Program-made: the position numbers and the translations under genes
Part shown: in pieces, positions 54,350 through 62,755 of the stretch
Layout: every line of letters starts with the position of its first letter
Numbering within the stretch: the first letter of the stretch is position 1
NCBI GenBank assembly: GCA_007713595.1
Contig: VMRY01000003.1
Location: forward strand, 1-64,000
DNA: 64,000 bases
Reading direction: 5' to 3'
Source of the DNA: Sedimenticola thiotaurini
GTDB lineage: Bacteria; Pseudomonadota; Gammaproteobacteria; Chromatiales; Chromatiaceae
The notes under the pieces: model-generated
Database searches by the model: none
The model's input: only the letters and a program-made list of their open reading frames with translations
What the model was told of the DNA's origin: nothing

Positions 54350-55297
54350 TCAGGAGGCCAGGCGCTCGAGTATCTCGGCCTTGACCCGCATGGCCACATC
54401 CAGCGCTTCCAATCCAACAACACCATCCACAAGCGGTGGAGTGCCGGACAGGACGGATTCGACAAAGGCCTGCAGCTCTGCATCCAGGGGCTTGACCGGC
54501 TCGATATCCAGCCGCTCCATTACCACCTCCGGCCAGGCTTCACCTGGACGCGGTTTGGGATAGGCCGTCTCTATCCGCTGATCGATAAAGTCAAGCGACT
54601 CATAGCGATTCTCTTCAAATACACGAATACGCCGCATCCTTTTTTCTGAAACGCGACTGGCAATGACATTCGCCACAGTTCCATTGGCAAATTCCAGCCT
54701 GGCATTGGCAATATCCACGTGAGATGTCAGAACCGGCGTACCTACCGCCGAGATGGCCGTTATCTCAGACTTAACCAATGAGAGGATAATATCGATATCG
54801 TGAATCATCAGGTCAGAGACCACATCCACATCTGTCGCACGCTCGACAAAACCACCCATGCGATGCGCCTCGATAAAACGCGGCTTATTGATGCGATCAG
54901 CTAATGCCATCACCCCGGCATTAAAGCGTTCAAGATGGCCAATTTGCAAGATTACCCCTGCCTCCTGGGCCAGACGAACGATCTCCTTACCCTCTTCGAC
55001 TGTTGAAGCAATCGGCTTTTCCAGCAGCATGTGGACACCCGACTCGAGAAACGGCCTCGCCTCAGCGAGATGGTAAGAGGTCGGCACCACAATGCTTACC
55101 GCATCAACCTTACCCATCAGATCACGACTATTTGTGTAGGCTTGGCAACTGCATTCAGCCGCCACATTGGCAGCCGTTTCAGCATTAACATCAACCACAC
55201 CCACCAGCTCGACGTTTTCCATTCTGGAATAAATCAGCGCGTGAAAGCGCCCCAGATATCCAACTCCAACAACGCCCACACGCAATTTATTACTCAT
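54350..55297 (-). CDS. Gfo/Idh/MocA-family nucleotide-sugar dehydrogenase (GnnA/WbpB-like)
   Basis: A 315-residue NAD(P)-dependent oxidoreductase. The Rossmann motif is VGVVGVGYLGRFHALIY, the EKP motif is LLEKPIAST, and DLMIHDIDIILSL contains the conserved His and Asp of the active site. GHLERFNAGV is typical of the UDP-GlcNAc 3-dehydrogenase group. It is the first gene of a two-gene minus-strand unit with the aminotransferase. The likely reaction is oxidation at C3 of UDP-GlcNAc; this is inference from the pairing. The product could feed lipid A (GnnAB) or O-antigen. Confidence 0.85.
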   Translation of the reverse strand: MSNKLRVGVVGVGYLGRFHALIYSRMENVELVGVVDVNAETAANVAAECSCQAYTNSRDLMGKVDAVSIVVPTSYHLAEARPFLESGVHMLLEKPIASTVEEGKEIVRLAQEAGVILQIGHLERFNAGVMALADRINKPRFIEAHRMGGFVERATDVDVVSDLMIHDIDIILSLVKSEITAISAVGTPVLTSHVDIANARLEFANGTVANVIASRVSEKRMRRIRVFEENRYESLDFIDQRIETAYPKPRPGEAWPEVVMERLDIEPVKPLDAELQAFVESVLSGTPPLVDGVVGLEALDVAMRVKAEILERLAS

Positions 55298-55403
55298 TTG
55301 CCACCCAGACTTAACCTAGAACTGTTCGTGTATGGTACTACGAACCTGAAAACCGGGCGATTTTAAACCATTCCACGGCCTGAGGGCATCTGCACGATAA
55401 GTA

Positions 55404-55565
55404 TCAGAACCGCTGTTGGCTGTAAGGATGATCCTGATCAACTGATTTAGCGTTATCGAGCAGGTGATAGTGCACAGTCAGTGTCGCCAGCATGGCTGAG
55501 CCGACCAGAGCAAGCAGAATAAGCAGGAAGTCTGGTTTGCGTCGATTGTATTGGGTTTTTAACAT
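55404..55565 (-). CDS. 53-residue single-pass membrane protein
   Basis: The minus strand from 55565 reads MLKTQYNRRKPDF, then a hydrophobic helix (LLILLALVGSAMLATLTV) and a polar end (HYHLLDNAKSVDQ...QQRF). GGGAGGT lies 6-7 bases before the ATG, the best Shine-Dalgarno in this segment. Positive residues before the helix predict an N-in orientation with the His-rich end in the periplasm. It lies upstream of the Gfo/Idh gene on the same strand, about 106 bases from it. No known family is recognised. 55566-55757 beyond it shows nothing further. Confidence 0.65.
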   Translation of the reverse strand: MLKTQYNRRKPDFLLILLALVGSAMLATLTVHYHLLDNAKSVDQDHPYSQQRF

Positions 55566-55757
55566 GCTACACCTCCCTCTTTATCATGAAAACAAAGAGA
55601 GTAGAAACAGGGAGAATACCGGTACATAGTGGAACAACAGATGAAATAGAGAATTGATGTGATCCACAACAGTAGGAAATTACCCATAACAACCTGCAGA
55701 AATGCGACATGCAGCACAGCTCAACCTGCCCACAACGCAGCCTACCCGCATTGGAAT

Positions 55758-56219
55758 CTAGCTATCCCCTCCTTCTGTCGCACCAGCCGCCTCCAGCAAC
55801 TTGACGACCGAGGGATGCATACCCAATGTCGCACGCTTCAATGCCCCCGCACCGGCCTTGTTTTTTAAATTCACATTGGCCCCTGCCTGAATCAAGGCGA
55901 CCACTGCGGCCTCATGACCAAAAGCGGCGGCATCCATGAGCGCACTGTTGCCGCTCTCATCAACGGCATTCACATCGGCACCAGCAGAGAGCAACGCCTT
56001 GATTGTCCGTGCATTTCCATTAAACGCGGCCAGAAGGAGGGCCGGTCGACCTGCCACATTTTTGGCATTGGCATCTGCCCCCTGTGCCAACAACGACTGG
56101 ACCTGCTGCTCCTGGCCCAAACCAGCCGCAGCCAAGAGCAGCTGATTTGTATCAGCCGCCCATGTATTTTTGCTGAGAAAGCTCACAGTCAGCAGGAGTA
56201 GCAGTAATCGCATGTTCAT
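55758..56219 (-). CDS. Exported ankyrin-repeat protein
   Basis: A 153-residue protein with a signal peptide (MNMRLLLLLLTVSFLSKNTWA) and four ankyrin-type repeats with LLAQGADANAKNVAGRPALLLAA, SAGADVNAVDESGNSALMDAA and QAGANVNLKNKAG. AGGGA lies 7 bases before the ATG at 56219, which begins a good signal peptide; the frame extends to 56285. Small periplasmic ankyrin proteins often act as binding partners or inhibitors of enzymes such as catalase (AnkB). No partner is evident here. Confidence 0.85.
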   Translation of the reverse strand: MNMRLLLLLLTVSFLSKNTWAADTNQLLLAAAGLGQEQQVQSLLAQGADANAKNVAGRPALLLAAFNGNARTIKALLSAGADVNAVDESGNSALMDAAAFGHEAAVVALIQAGANVNLKNKAGAGALKRATLGMHPSVVKLLEAAGATEGGDS

Positions 56220-56370
56220 TGCCATGTCCCTGGGAAACGTCTTCATTAAAAAGTCTGAATACCCTATTGATCGACCGGACATCAATTATCTGAAGCTGTC
56301 ATACTCTATGTGACAACGCTTCTTTCAGATAAACTCTGAAGGCTTACTGAAACTCAGACCATCCCACATC

Positions 56371-56754
56371 ATGAGCAAAACAGAACAAAACAGCATTCAG
56401 GTGGATGTCAAAACTGCCTATATCGAAGAGCAATCCAATCCTGTGGATGACAGCTATGTCTTCGCCTATACCATTACAATTCGCAATACCGGTGCGACAA
56501 GTGCCCGACTTATCAGTCGCCACTGGCTTATTACCGATGCCAACGGTGGCATACAAGAGGTTTTCGGTGAAGGTGTGGTTGGTGAACAGCCTTACCTGCG
56601 ACCCGGTGAAGATTTCAGTTATACCAGTGGAACCAGCCTACCTACGCCTGTCGGGACAATGCAGGGAAGCTATCAGATGCGCTCAGAATCAGGCACCCTG
56701 TTTGACGCGCCGATTGCGCCGTTTTCTCTGGCCGTTCCACATAAACTTCACTGA
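56371..56754 (+). CDS. apaG: ApaG (DUF525) protein
   Basis: A 127-residue immunoglobulin-like beta sandwich found with ApaH and, in E. coli, linked to Co2+/Mg2+ efflux phenotypes. YVFAYTITIRNTGATSARLISRHW and VVGEQPYLRPGEDFSYTSG and TMQGSYQM are family motifs. It is followed by a DUF2238 gene and apaH. rsmA, which normally precedes it, is not present. Confidence 0.95.
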   Translation: MSKTEQNSIQVDVKTAYIEEQSNPVDDSYVFAYTITIRNTGATSARLISRHWLITDANGGIQEVFGEGVVGEQPYLRPGEDFSYTSGTSLPTPVGTMQGSYQMRSESGTLFDAPIAPFSLAVPHKLH

Positions 56755-56783
56755 TCCATGTGCATTACACGTAGTTGAACAGC

Positions 56784-57407
56784 ATGAATCGATCTGTTAT
56801 CAGTGAACCGTCAATACTGCTAATCGCCGTCTCTCTCTGCCTGTTGTTCAGTGCCATTGACCCGGTAGCCGATCGTTTGACCTGGTTTTTGGAAACGGCA
56901 CCGGTCATGCTTGGTATTGCCCTGCTCATATGGACCCGGCATACATTCCCACTCACACGACTGCTCTATCAACTGCTTGCCCTGCATGCCCTGATTCTCA
57001 TCGTGGGCGGCTACTACACCTATGCCGAAGTGCCCCTCTTCAACTGGCTCCGCGACACCTTTGAACTGGCCCGCAATCACTATGATAGAATCGGCCACTT
57101 GGCCCAGGGATTTATCCCGGCTATTCTCGCCAGAGAGATACTGCTGAGACGCTCACCCCTGCAACGCGACGGCTGGCTGCTGCTTGTTGTTACCAGTATT
57201 TGCCTGGCATTCTCTGCTTTTTATGAGATGATCGAGTGGTGGACTGCGCTGGTCAGCGCAGAGGCAGCCGATGCATTTCTTGGCACCCAGGGAGACCCAT
57301 GGGATACCCAATGGGACATGTTTCTTGCGCTCATTGGCGCACTAACAGCACAACTGACACTCAGTTCGGCACATGATAAACAACTTGCGAAATTCCATGG
57401 TAGATAG
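56784..57407 (+). CDS. DUF2238 (YjdF-like) membrane protein
   Basis: A 207-residue inner-membrane protein with about six hydrophobic segments, for example ILLIAVSLCLLFSAIDP and LLALHALILIVGGYYTYAEVP. YDRIGHLAQGFIPAILAREILLR, FSAFYEMIEWWTAL and DTQWDMFLALIGAL are the family's conserved His/Asp/Glu motifs. It lies between apaG and apaH. The function is unknown. The frame begins at a TTG 9 bases earlier. Confidence 0.88.
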   Translation: MNRSVISEPSILLIAVSLCLLFSAIDPVADRLTWFLETAPVMLGIALLIWTRHTFPLTRLLYQLLALHALILIVGGYYTYAEVPLFNWLRDTFELARNHYDRIGHLAQGFIPAILAREILLRRSPLQRDGWLLLVVTSICLAFSAFYEMIEWWTALVSAEAADAFLGTQGDPWDTQWDMFLALIGALTAQLTLSSAHDKQLAKFHGR

Positions 57408-57415
57408 GTTTTAAC

Positions 57416-58249
57416 ATGGCGTTGTATGCCATAGGTGATGTGCAGGGCTGTTACAAAGACCTGATGCAGTTGCTGAAAAAAATAGATTACAAGGCCGATC
57501 GGGACACGCTCTGGTTTGCCGGCGACCTGGTGAATCGGGGACCGGATTCACTCAAGACCTTGCGTTTTGTAAAAAATCTTGGCGAGGGGGCAATAGTCGT
57601 ACTGGGAAACCACGATCTTCATCTGCTTGCCATGTCACAGGGAAACCTGAAGCATGCAGAGAAAGACCACACCCTGCGCGACATACTGAAGGCAAAAGAC
57701 CGGGATGATCTTCTTGAATGGTTGCGGAATCGACCTTTAATGCATCACTGCAGTGAACGAGGCTACAGCCTGATACACGCAGGACTTCCCCCGCAATGGG
57801 ATCTGGCAACTGCACTCAGCTGTGCAGCAGAGGTAGAAACCACCCTGCGCAGTGACGCGATTAGCGATTTCTGCCTGCAGATGTATGGCAATGAACCCAA
57901 CTGCTGGTCCGATTCGCTGGAAGGCATGGATCGTTTACGCTTTATTACCAACTGCTTTACCCGACTCAGGTTCTGTGACAAGCAGGGCAATCTGGCGCTA
58001 CGCGAAAAACGCGCCCCGGGCCATCAGGCCACCGACTTTTTACCCTGGTACGAGATACCCAACCGGGCCACTCAAGATGAACGCATCCTGTTTGGTCACT
58101 GGTCCACCCTGGGTTATCAGTCACGTAACAACACCTGGTGCCTGGATACCGGCTGCCTCTGGGGCGGCAAGCTCACTGCGTTACAGCTACGCAGTGACAA
58201 GCCACCCAAACCGCTGCAGGTATCCTGCCGTGGCTATAAAAAACCGTAA
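57416..58249 (+). CDS. apaH: Diadenosine tetraphosphatase (symmetrical)
   Basis: Metallophosphatase that splits Ap4A into two ADP and can remove Np4 caps from RNA. IGDVQGCYKDL, FAGDLVNRGPDSLKTLRFV, VVLGNHDLHLLA and LIHAGLPPQWDL are the metal-binding motifs, and WCLDTGCLWGGKLTAL is near the end. Length 277 is normal. It starts 8 bases after the DUF2238 gene. Confidence 0.97.
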   Translation: MALYAIGDVQGCYKDLMQLLKKIDYKADRDTLWFAGDLVNRGPDSLKTLRFVKNLGEGAIVVLGNHDLHLLAMSQGNLKHAEKDHTLRDILKAKDRDDLLEWLRNRPLMHHCSERGYSLIHAGLPPQWDLATALSCAAEVETTLRSDAISDFCLQMYGNEPNCWSDSLEGMDRLRFITNCFTRLRFCDKQGNLALREKRAPGHQATDFLPWYEIPNRATQDERILFGHWSTLGYQSRNNTWCLDTGCLWGGKLTALQLRSDKPPKPLQVSCRGYKKP

Positions 58250-58285
58250 CGCTCTCTGCTCAAATCGCCTGGTGACGGAGGGAAA

Positions 58286-58798
58286 TCATCTCACTGGTTG
58301 ATGCGCCCGCTCCAGGGTTAGAAAGGTATAGTCAAAGGCATTACGCTCATCGGCCCGATGGAGGACCCGCTCAACTTCACGCCACTGCTCCGCAGCATAG
58401 CAAGGGAAAAAGGCATCACCTTTGACCCGCGTATGCACCTGGGTCAGATAGAGCCTGTCAGCAGAATCCAGCATCTGTAGATACAGGTTGGCGCCACCCA
58501 CCACCATCACCTCATCAACCGGACCGGCCGCCTCCAGCGCCTGCTCGATAGAGTGAACAACCTGACACCCTTCGGCCTGATATCCCTGATTCCCGGTGAT
58601 CACGATATGCGGCCTATCAGGCAGTAACCCGGGAAGAGACTCCCAGGTCTTGCGGCCCATGATAATCGGCTTGCCGACAGTTAATTTTTTGAAGTGTTGA
58701 AGATCAGCCGGCAGGCGCCACGGTAATTTATTCTCGCTACCAATAACGCGCCCTTCATCCATGGCGGCTATGATCGAGATAAGTGGTGTTTTGTTCAT
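58286..58798 (-). CDS. folA: Dihydrofolate reductase
   Basis: NADPH-dependent reduction of dihydrofolate to tetrahydrofolate. LISIIAAMDEGRVIGSENKLPWRLPADLQHFK, with the active-site Asp and Trp region, is the N-terminus; IIMGRKTWESLP and VMVVGGANLYLQ are NADPH motifs. Length 170 is slightly above E. coli (159). Two further ATGs upstream (58810, 58828) are possible. It is the last gene of the minus-strand lgt-thyA-arginase-folA run and works with thyA, whose reaction produces dihydrofolate. Confidence 0.96.
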   Translation of the reverse strand: MNKTPLISIIAAMDEGRVIGSENKLPWRLPADLQHFKKLTVGKPIIMGRKTWESLPGLLPDRPHIVITGNQGYQAEGCQVVHSIEQALEAAGPVDEVMVVGGANLYLQMLDSADRLYLTQVHTRVKGDAFFPCYAAEQWREVERVLHRADERNAFDYTFLTLERAHQPVR

Positions 58799-58886
58799 AG
58801 CCAATATCATATCACCAGGAGTAACCAAAACTTATCCTGGATTAGGGCCTGAACGATATAAACAGGGACGGATTTCACTCAAAGAT

Positions 58887-59783
58887 CTAACAGACTTCTC
58901 TCCTCGCCATATCACCATAAAGCGCAGTAACCAGCTCACCAATCAGCCGTATGGTCTTTTTCTCACTGTCATAGCGTGGACAGAACTCCGCAATCTCCAT
59001 CCCTACCAGCCCTGGCGCATCCGCGATCCCGGCTACTGCCCGACTCAATTCACGGCCATCAATTCCTCCCGGCTCCGGCACACCTACGGCCGGGGCACAG
59101 CCGGGGTCAACAGCATCCAGATCAATACTAATACCGAGATAATCGGCCTGCTGCGCGAGATAGCTGACACTCTCTTTAAGTGCTAAACAAAGAGCGTCTG
59201 GCTCTGTAAGCGCAGACATTTTGATGACCCGCACCCCCAGCCGGTTCAGCAGCGCCTGCTCGGCCGGTTCATAACTGCGGACACCAACCAGGACAATAGC
59301 ATGGGGTTCTAGATGGCCAGTTCCACCGTAGATTCTTTGCAGTATACGATCACCCTGTCCCAGTAGTGCTGCAACCGGCATGCCGTGTATATTCCCCGAT
59401 GGAGTGGTCTTGAAGGTATGGGCATCCATGTGGGCATCGATCCAGATCAATCCCAGCTTCGAGCCTTCCGGAAGAGCCCGCATGACACCCGACCAAACAC
59501 CCATGGCACAGGAGTGGTCGCCGCCGAAACAGAGAAAGGGTTGCTGCTGTTTGACCAGTGCAGTGGTAAATCGTGCAACCTCACGGCAGAGACCCGCCAC
59601 CGCATCGACTTTAGAGGCGCGTTCATTCGGTTCAAACAGGTCTTGCCAGATCAGCCTGACTCCCCGCTGGTGACAGAAACGCTGTAACTCAATGGAATCC
59701 TTGAGCACCATGGGCCCGCGCCAGCACCCGCTGTTTCTACTCGCCTGGCCAGAGGCCACGCCCAGAGTCGCTATTCGCCGCAT
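58887..59783 (-). CDS. Arginase/ureohydrolase-family enzyme
   Basis: Binuclear Mn ureohydrolase of 298 residues. The metal ligands are in FCFGGDHSCAMG (reads FLCFGGDHS), LIWIDAHMDAHT and SIDLDAVDPGCAPAVG, and GMEIAEFCPRYDSE carries the second-shell acid. TTPSGNIHGMPVA is typical of arginase proper rather than agmatinase or guanidinobutyrase. It lies between thyA and folA, 67 bases after thyA. Arginase (urea and ornithine from arginine) is the most likely activity; formiminoglutamase is less likely. Confidence 0.88.
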   Translation of the reverse strand: MRRIATLGVASGQASRNSGCWRGPMVLKDSIELQRFCHQRGVRLIWQDLFEPNERASKVDAVAGLCREVARFTTALVKQQQPFLCFGGDHSCAMGVWSGVMRALPEGSKLGLIWIDAHMDAHTFKTTPSGNIHGMPVAALLGQGDRILQRIYGGTGHLEPHAIVLVGVRSYEPAEQALLNRLGVRVIKMSALTEPDALCLALKESVSYLAQQADYLGISIDLDAVDPGCAPAVGVPEPGGIDGRELSRAVAGIADAPGLVGMEIAEFCPRYDSEKKTIRLIGELVTALYGDMARREVC

Positions 59784-59849
59784 ATGAAACCACTTGTTGC
59801 TACTGACAAACCTCGAATGCCACTAAGTCAGTATAGGTTTCTTTAGGGA

Positions 59850-60644
59850 TTAAACAGCAACAGGTGCCTTGATATGGGGGTGGCACTCATAATCCGTAAG
59901 CGTGAAATCATCATAGACAAAATCAAACAGGGAGATAACGGCCGGATTGAGCTGCATCGTGGGCAGAGCAAAGGGTGTCCTGGCGAGTTGTGTCTGAACC
60001 TGCTCCAGGTGATTGGAGTAGAGATGGGCATCGCCAAAGGTGTGAACGAATTCGCCCGGTTTGAGACCCGTTACCTGTGCAATCATCAGGGTCAGCAGAG
60101 CATAAGAGGCGATATTAAAGGGTACGCCGAGGAAGATATCCGCGCTACGTTGATAGAGTTGGCATGAGAGCCTGCCGTTCGCCACGTAGAATTGAAACAG
60201 GCAGTGGCAGGGCGGAAGCGCCATCTTCTCCACCTCAGCCGGATTCCAGGCAGAGACCATCAGTCGTCGCGAATCGGGATTATTGCGAATCTGCTCCACC
60301 AGCTGGCTTATTTGATCGATACTCCCACCATTGGTGGTTGGCCATGAACGCCACTGCGCCCCATAGACCGGTCCCAGATCGCCTTTTTCATCGGCCCACT
60401 CATCCCAGATACTGACACCATGCTCCTTCAGATAACGGATATTGGTCTCACCCTGCAGAAACCAGAGCAGCTCATGAATAATCGAGCGCAGATGCACCTT
60501 CTTGGTTGTGACCAGAGGAAAACCCTCCGCCAGATCAAAGCGCATCTGGTAACCAAAAACGCTCATGGTACCAGTACCTGTGCGGTCCTCTTTACGTGTG
60601 CCGTTCTCCAGCACATGGCGCATAAGATCAAGATATTGGCGCAT
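59850..60644 (-). CDS. thyA: Thymidylate synthase
   Basis: Makes dTMP from dUMP with methylene-tetrahydrofolate. [20 protein letters not shown] is the E. coli-like N-terminus; the nucleophile Cys is in [13 protein letters not shown], and [19 protein letters not shown] and [13 protein letters not shown] are conserved. The 264 residues equal E. coli ThyA. It starts 3 bases after lgt, the same lgt-thyA order as E. coli. Confidence 0.98.
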   Translation of the reverse strand: MRQYLDLMRHVLENGTRKEDRTGTGTMSVFGYQMRFDLAEGFPLVTTKKVHLRSIIHELLWFLQGETNIRYLKEHGVSIWDEWADEKGDLGPVYGAQWRSWPTTNGGSIDQISQLVEQIRNNPDSRRLMVSAWNPAEVEKMALPPCHCLFQFYVANGRLSCQLYQRSADIFLGVPFNIASYALLTLMIAQVTGLKPGEFVHTFGDAHLYSNHLEQVQTQLARTPFALPTMQLNPAVISLFDFVYDDFTLTDYECHPHIKAPVAV

Positions 60645-60647
60645 AAT

Positions 60648-61490
60648 TCAGCCTGCTTGTGTACGATTTTTAAAAGCCAGCCAGATCAGAACAACACCTG
60701 ACAACAGCATGGGAAGAGTCAGAATCTGGCCCATGGTGAGCCAATCGAATGCCAGATAACCGAGATGAGCGTCCGGCATTCGGACAAATTCAATAGTGAA
60801 GCGGAACACCCCGTAGCAGATCAGGAACAGCCCAGAGACTGCCATGGCAGGGCGAGGCTTGGATGAATAGATCCAGAGGATAAGGAACATCACCACACCC
60901 TCCAGCAGCGCCTCATACAGTTGATTCGGGTGCAGTGGGGGCGTCATCAACGTACCCACGGGCAAGTGTAATTTGTCCTCGCAGAGGGCGATAAATTTCG
61001 TACAGGAGACCTGCATCGCCCAAGGCACCGATCCCGGACCACCCCACAGCTCGCCATTGATAAAATTACCAATCCGCCCCGCGCCCAGCCCAATGGGAAT
61101 CAGCGGTGCTATGAAATCGGTTGACTGAAAGAAACCTTTATTGTGGCGACGACCAAATAACCACATGGCGATCAAAACGCCAATCAGTCCGCCGTGAAAT
61201 GACATCCCACCCTGCCAGATCCGCAGTATTGAGAGTGGGTCTTGCAGCAGACCCGCATAACCATAGAACAGCACGTAGCCGAGCCGTCCACCCAGCACCA
61301 CCCCGAGGGTGATATAAAACAGCAGATCATCCACCTGTTGTGCAGTCCAACCTGAACCTGGTCTGGCCGCACGGTGCCGACCCAGCCACCAGCCCCCGAT
61401 AAATCCTACCAGGTACATGGCCCCATACCAGTGAATGGAGAGCGGCCCGATAGATAAGAGCACCGGATCAATATTTGGATAGGTCAACAT
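60648..61490 (-). CDS. lgt: Prolipoprotein diacylglyceryl transferase
   Basis: Inner-membrane enzyme that attaches diacylglycerol to the lipobox Cys of prolipoproteins, such as the TPR lipoprotein, RlpA and TlpA-like proteins in this window. It has about seven membrane helices. [18 protein letters not shown] and the Lgt signature [15 protein letters not shown] with the catalytic Arg, and [11 protein letters not shown], are present. Length 280 is normal. It precedes thyA by 3 bases. Confidence 0.97.
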   Translation of the reverse strand: MLTYPNIDPVLLSIGPLSIHWYGAMYLVGFIGGWWLGRHRAARPGSGWTAQQVDDLLFYITLGVVLGGRLGYVLFYGYAGLLQDPLSILRIWQGGMSFHGGLIGVLIAMWLFGRRHNKGFFQSTDFIAPLIPIGLGAGRIGNFINGELWGGPGSVPWAMQVSCTKFIALCEDKLHLPVGTLMTPPLHPNQLYEALLEGVVMFLILWIYSSKPRPAMAVSGLFLICYGVFRFTIEFVRMPDAHLGYLAFDWLTMGQILTLPMLLSGVVLIWLAFKNRTQAG

Positions 61491-61612
61491 AGGGCGACAT
61501 CTTAGGGGCAGGTGTTAAAAAATTCATCTCAAACTTTAATTCAGAGAAAGGTCTACTATTTAGTAACGGCAAAACAGCTGCTTTGACCGATAATTCAAGG
61601 GAGTGTTCGTCC

Positions 61613-61969
61613 ATGCATTTTGTTCTAATTTTCCTGATCCTGCTATTTTCCTCTCCACTTCACTCAGGCAGCGTTGAAGTGGTATCCGCTGAGGCTAAAC
61701 GAACTGGCATCGGACAGTACCATATACAGGTCACCCTGCGCCACGCGGATACCGGCTGGGATCATTATGTCAATGCCTGGCGTGTATTGGCACCGGATGG
61801 AAGCATTCTTGGTGAAAGGATTCTCTATCACCCACATGTGAATGAACAGCCTTTCACTCGCGCCCTCTCCAGCATTTTAATCCCACCAGGAACACCCTAT
61901 ATCGAGATTGAGGGGCAGGATTTGGTCCATGGGTCCAGTCCGATTCACTACAAAATTGAACTGGATTAA
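61613..61969 (+). CDS. Small exported protein of unknown function
   Basis: A 118-residue protein with a signal peptide (MHFVLIFLILLFSSPLHSG) and a mature domain of beta pattern. The segments YHIQVTLRHADTGWDHYVNAW, YHPHVNEQPFTRAL and IEIEGQDLVHG look like a conserved periplasmic domain that I recognise as occurring in unannotated bacterial proteins but cannot name. AGGGAG lies 9 bases before the ATG at 61613; the frame extends to 61583. It diverges from lgt and precedes an AT-rich gap. Confidence 0.7.
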   Translation: MHFVLIFLILLFSSPLHSGSVEVVSAEAKRTGIGQYHIQVTLRHADTGWDHYVNAWRVLAPDGSILGERILYHPHVNEQPFTRALSSILIPPGTPYIEIEGQDLVHGSSPIHYKIELD

Positions 61970-62366
61970 CTGGCAGAATAACGATCTGGATCAACTGTTT
62001 TACTCATTAATCAACCTTCTTTATTGGATATTTCACTCTCACTAGGGACAGCTTTAGGAAAAAGGGTTATGCTTACCCCAAGGCTGATTATTGTCATAAG
62101 ATGATAATTTCCTTAGTAATAGTAATTGTATTCATTCGCACGAACTTTAGTCAGTAGTGACTGAATAGGCAAAGGGCTCCTGAATTAATGACGCTGTAGT
62201 ACAAACAGACAAAAGGACCAAAGGTATTATTGAAGGCCCATCCATGCCCCTAAAAACCGGCATGTGAATAGAGGATGTGACACAGGCCTGAAAAAAAGAC
62301 CTAAGAACAGCAGTCGGCAATAAAATAGGAGCTATACTCATATTAGGCAACAACAGGTTGAAGAAA
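61970..62366. other. AT-rich intergenic stretch with no supported gene
   Basis: A 397-bp gap between the exported protein and the XRE regulator, visibly richer in A and T than its surroundings. It has no open frame with a Shine-Dalgarno. A minus-strand frame at 62147-62353 looks random. It probably contains the promoter of the XRE gene. Confidence 0.6.
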
Positions 62367-62705
62367 ATGACTAATGAGAATCCCCAAAACCCCGGGAATC
62401 TGGGTCAGCGGATGCGCTTCAGACGCCAAGAGAAAGGATGGACTCAGGAGCAACTCGCTGTACGGGCTGGTACCAATCAGGCCGTAATACAGAAGATTGA
62501 AAATGGTAAGAGTCTGCGTCCTAGAAAGATTGATCAGATTGCAGCCGTGCTGGATGTTAATCCCGCTTGGCTGATGTTTGGCGATGAACTGGCCGCATCA
62601 ATCCCACCCGATGCCATGGCAATTGCCGAGGCCTGGAACGCCATGCCCGAGCCGCATAAATCAAGAATCCGGCAAGAGATCATGGATCTTTCATCAACCG
62701 ACTAA
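62367..62705 (+). CDS. XRE-family helix-turn-helix regulator
   Basis: A 112-residue DNA-binding protein with a Cro/C1-type helix-turn-helix at about 13-67 (RMRFRRQEKGWTQEQLAVRAG then NQAVIQKIENGKSLRPRKI). LDVNPAWLMFGDE follows the HTH, and a C-terminal helical part (EAWNAMPEPHKSRI) may mediate dimers. The ATG at 62367 has GAAGAAA upstream; the frame begins 9 bases earlier at a TTG. It is a single-gene unit flanked by an AT-rich gap and an inverted repeat, and no toxin or phage gene is adjacent. The target is unknown. Confidence 0.85.
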   Translation: MTNENPQNPGNLGQRMRFRRQEKGWTQEQLAVRAGTNQAVIQKIENGKSLRPRKIDQIAAVLDVNPAWLMFGDELAASIPPDAMAIAEAWNAMPEPHKSRIRQEIMDLSSTD

Positions 62706-62711
62706 CCAATC

Positions 62712-62748
62712 CACCACCCTTGTGTTGGCATCCGGCGCAAGGGTGGTG
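62712..62748. terminator. Inverted repeat between XRE gene and rlmI
   Basis: CACCACCCTTG (62712-62722) and CAAGGGTGGTG (62738-62748) form a perfect 11-bp stem with a 15-base loop, immediately after the XRE stop and just before the convergent rlmI stop. There is no T run, so it is a possible factor-dependent or weak terminator. Confidence 0.5.
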
Positions 62749-62755
62749 AGAAGAA

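Noticed and set aside
62147-62353. Minus-strand 68-residue open frame in the AT-rich gap before the XRE gene
   Set aside because: No Shine-Dalgarno and no protein-like pattern; the region reads as non-coding.
62367-62705. XRE regulator as an antitoxin or prophage repressor
   Set aside because: No partner toxin, integrase or phage gene is adjacent; the flanks are an AT-rich gap and rlmI.
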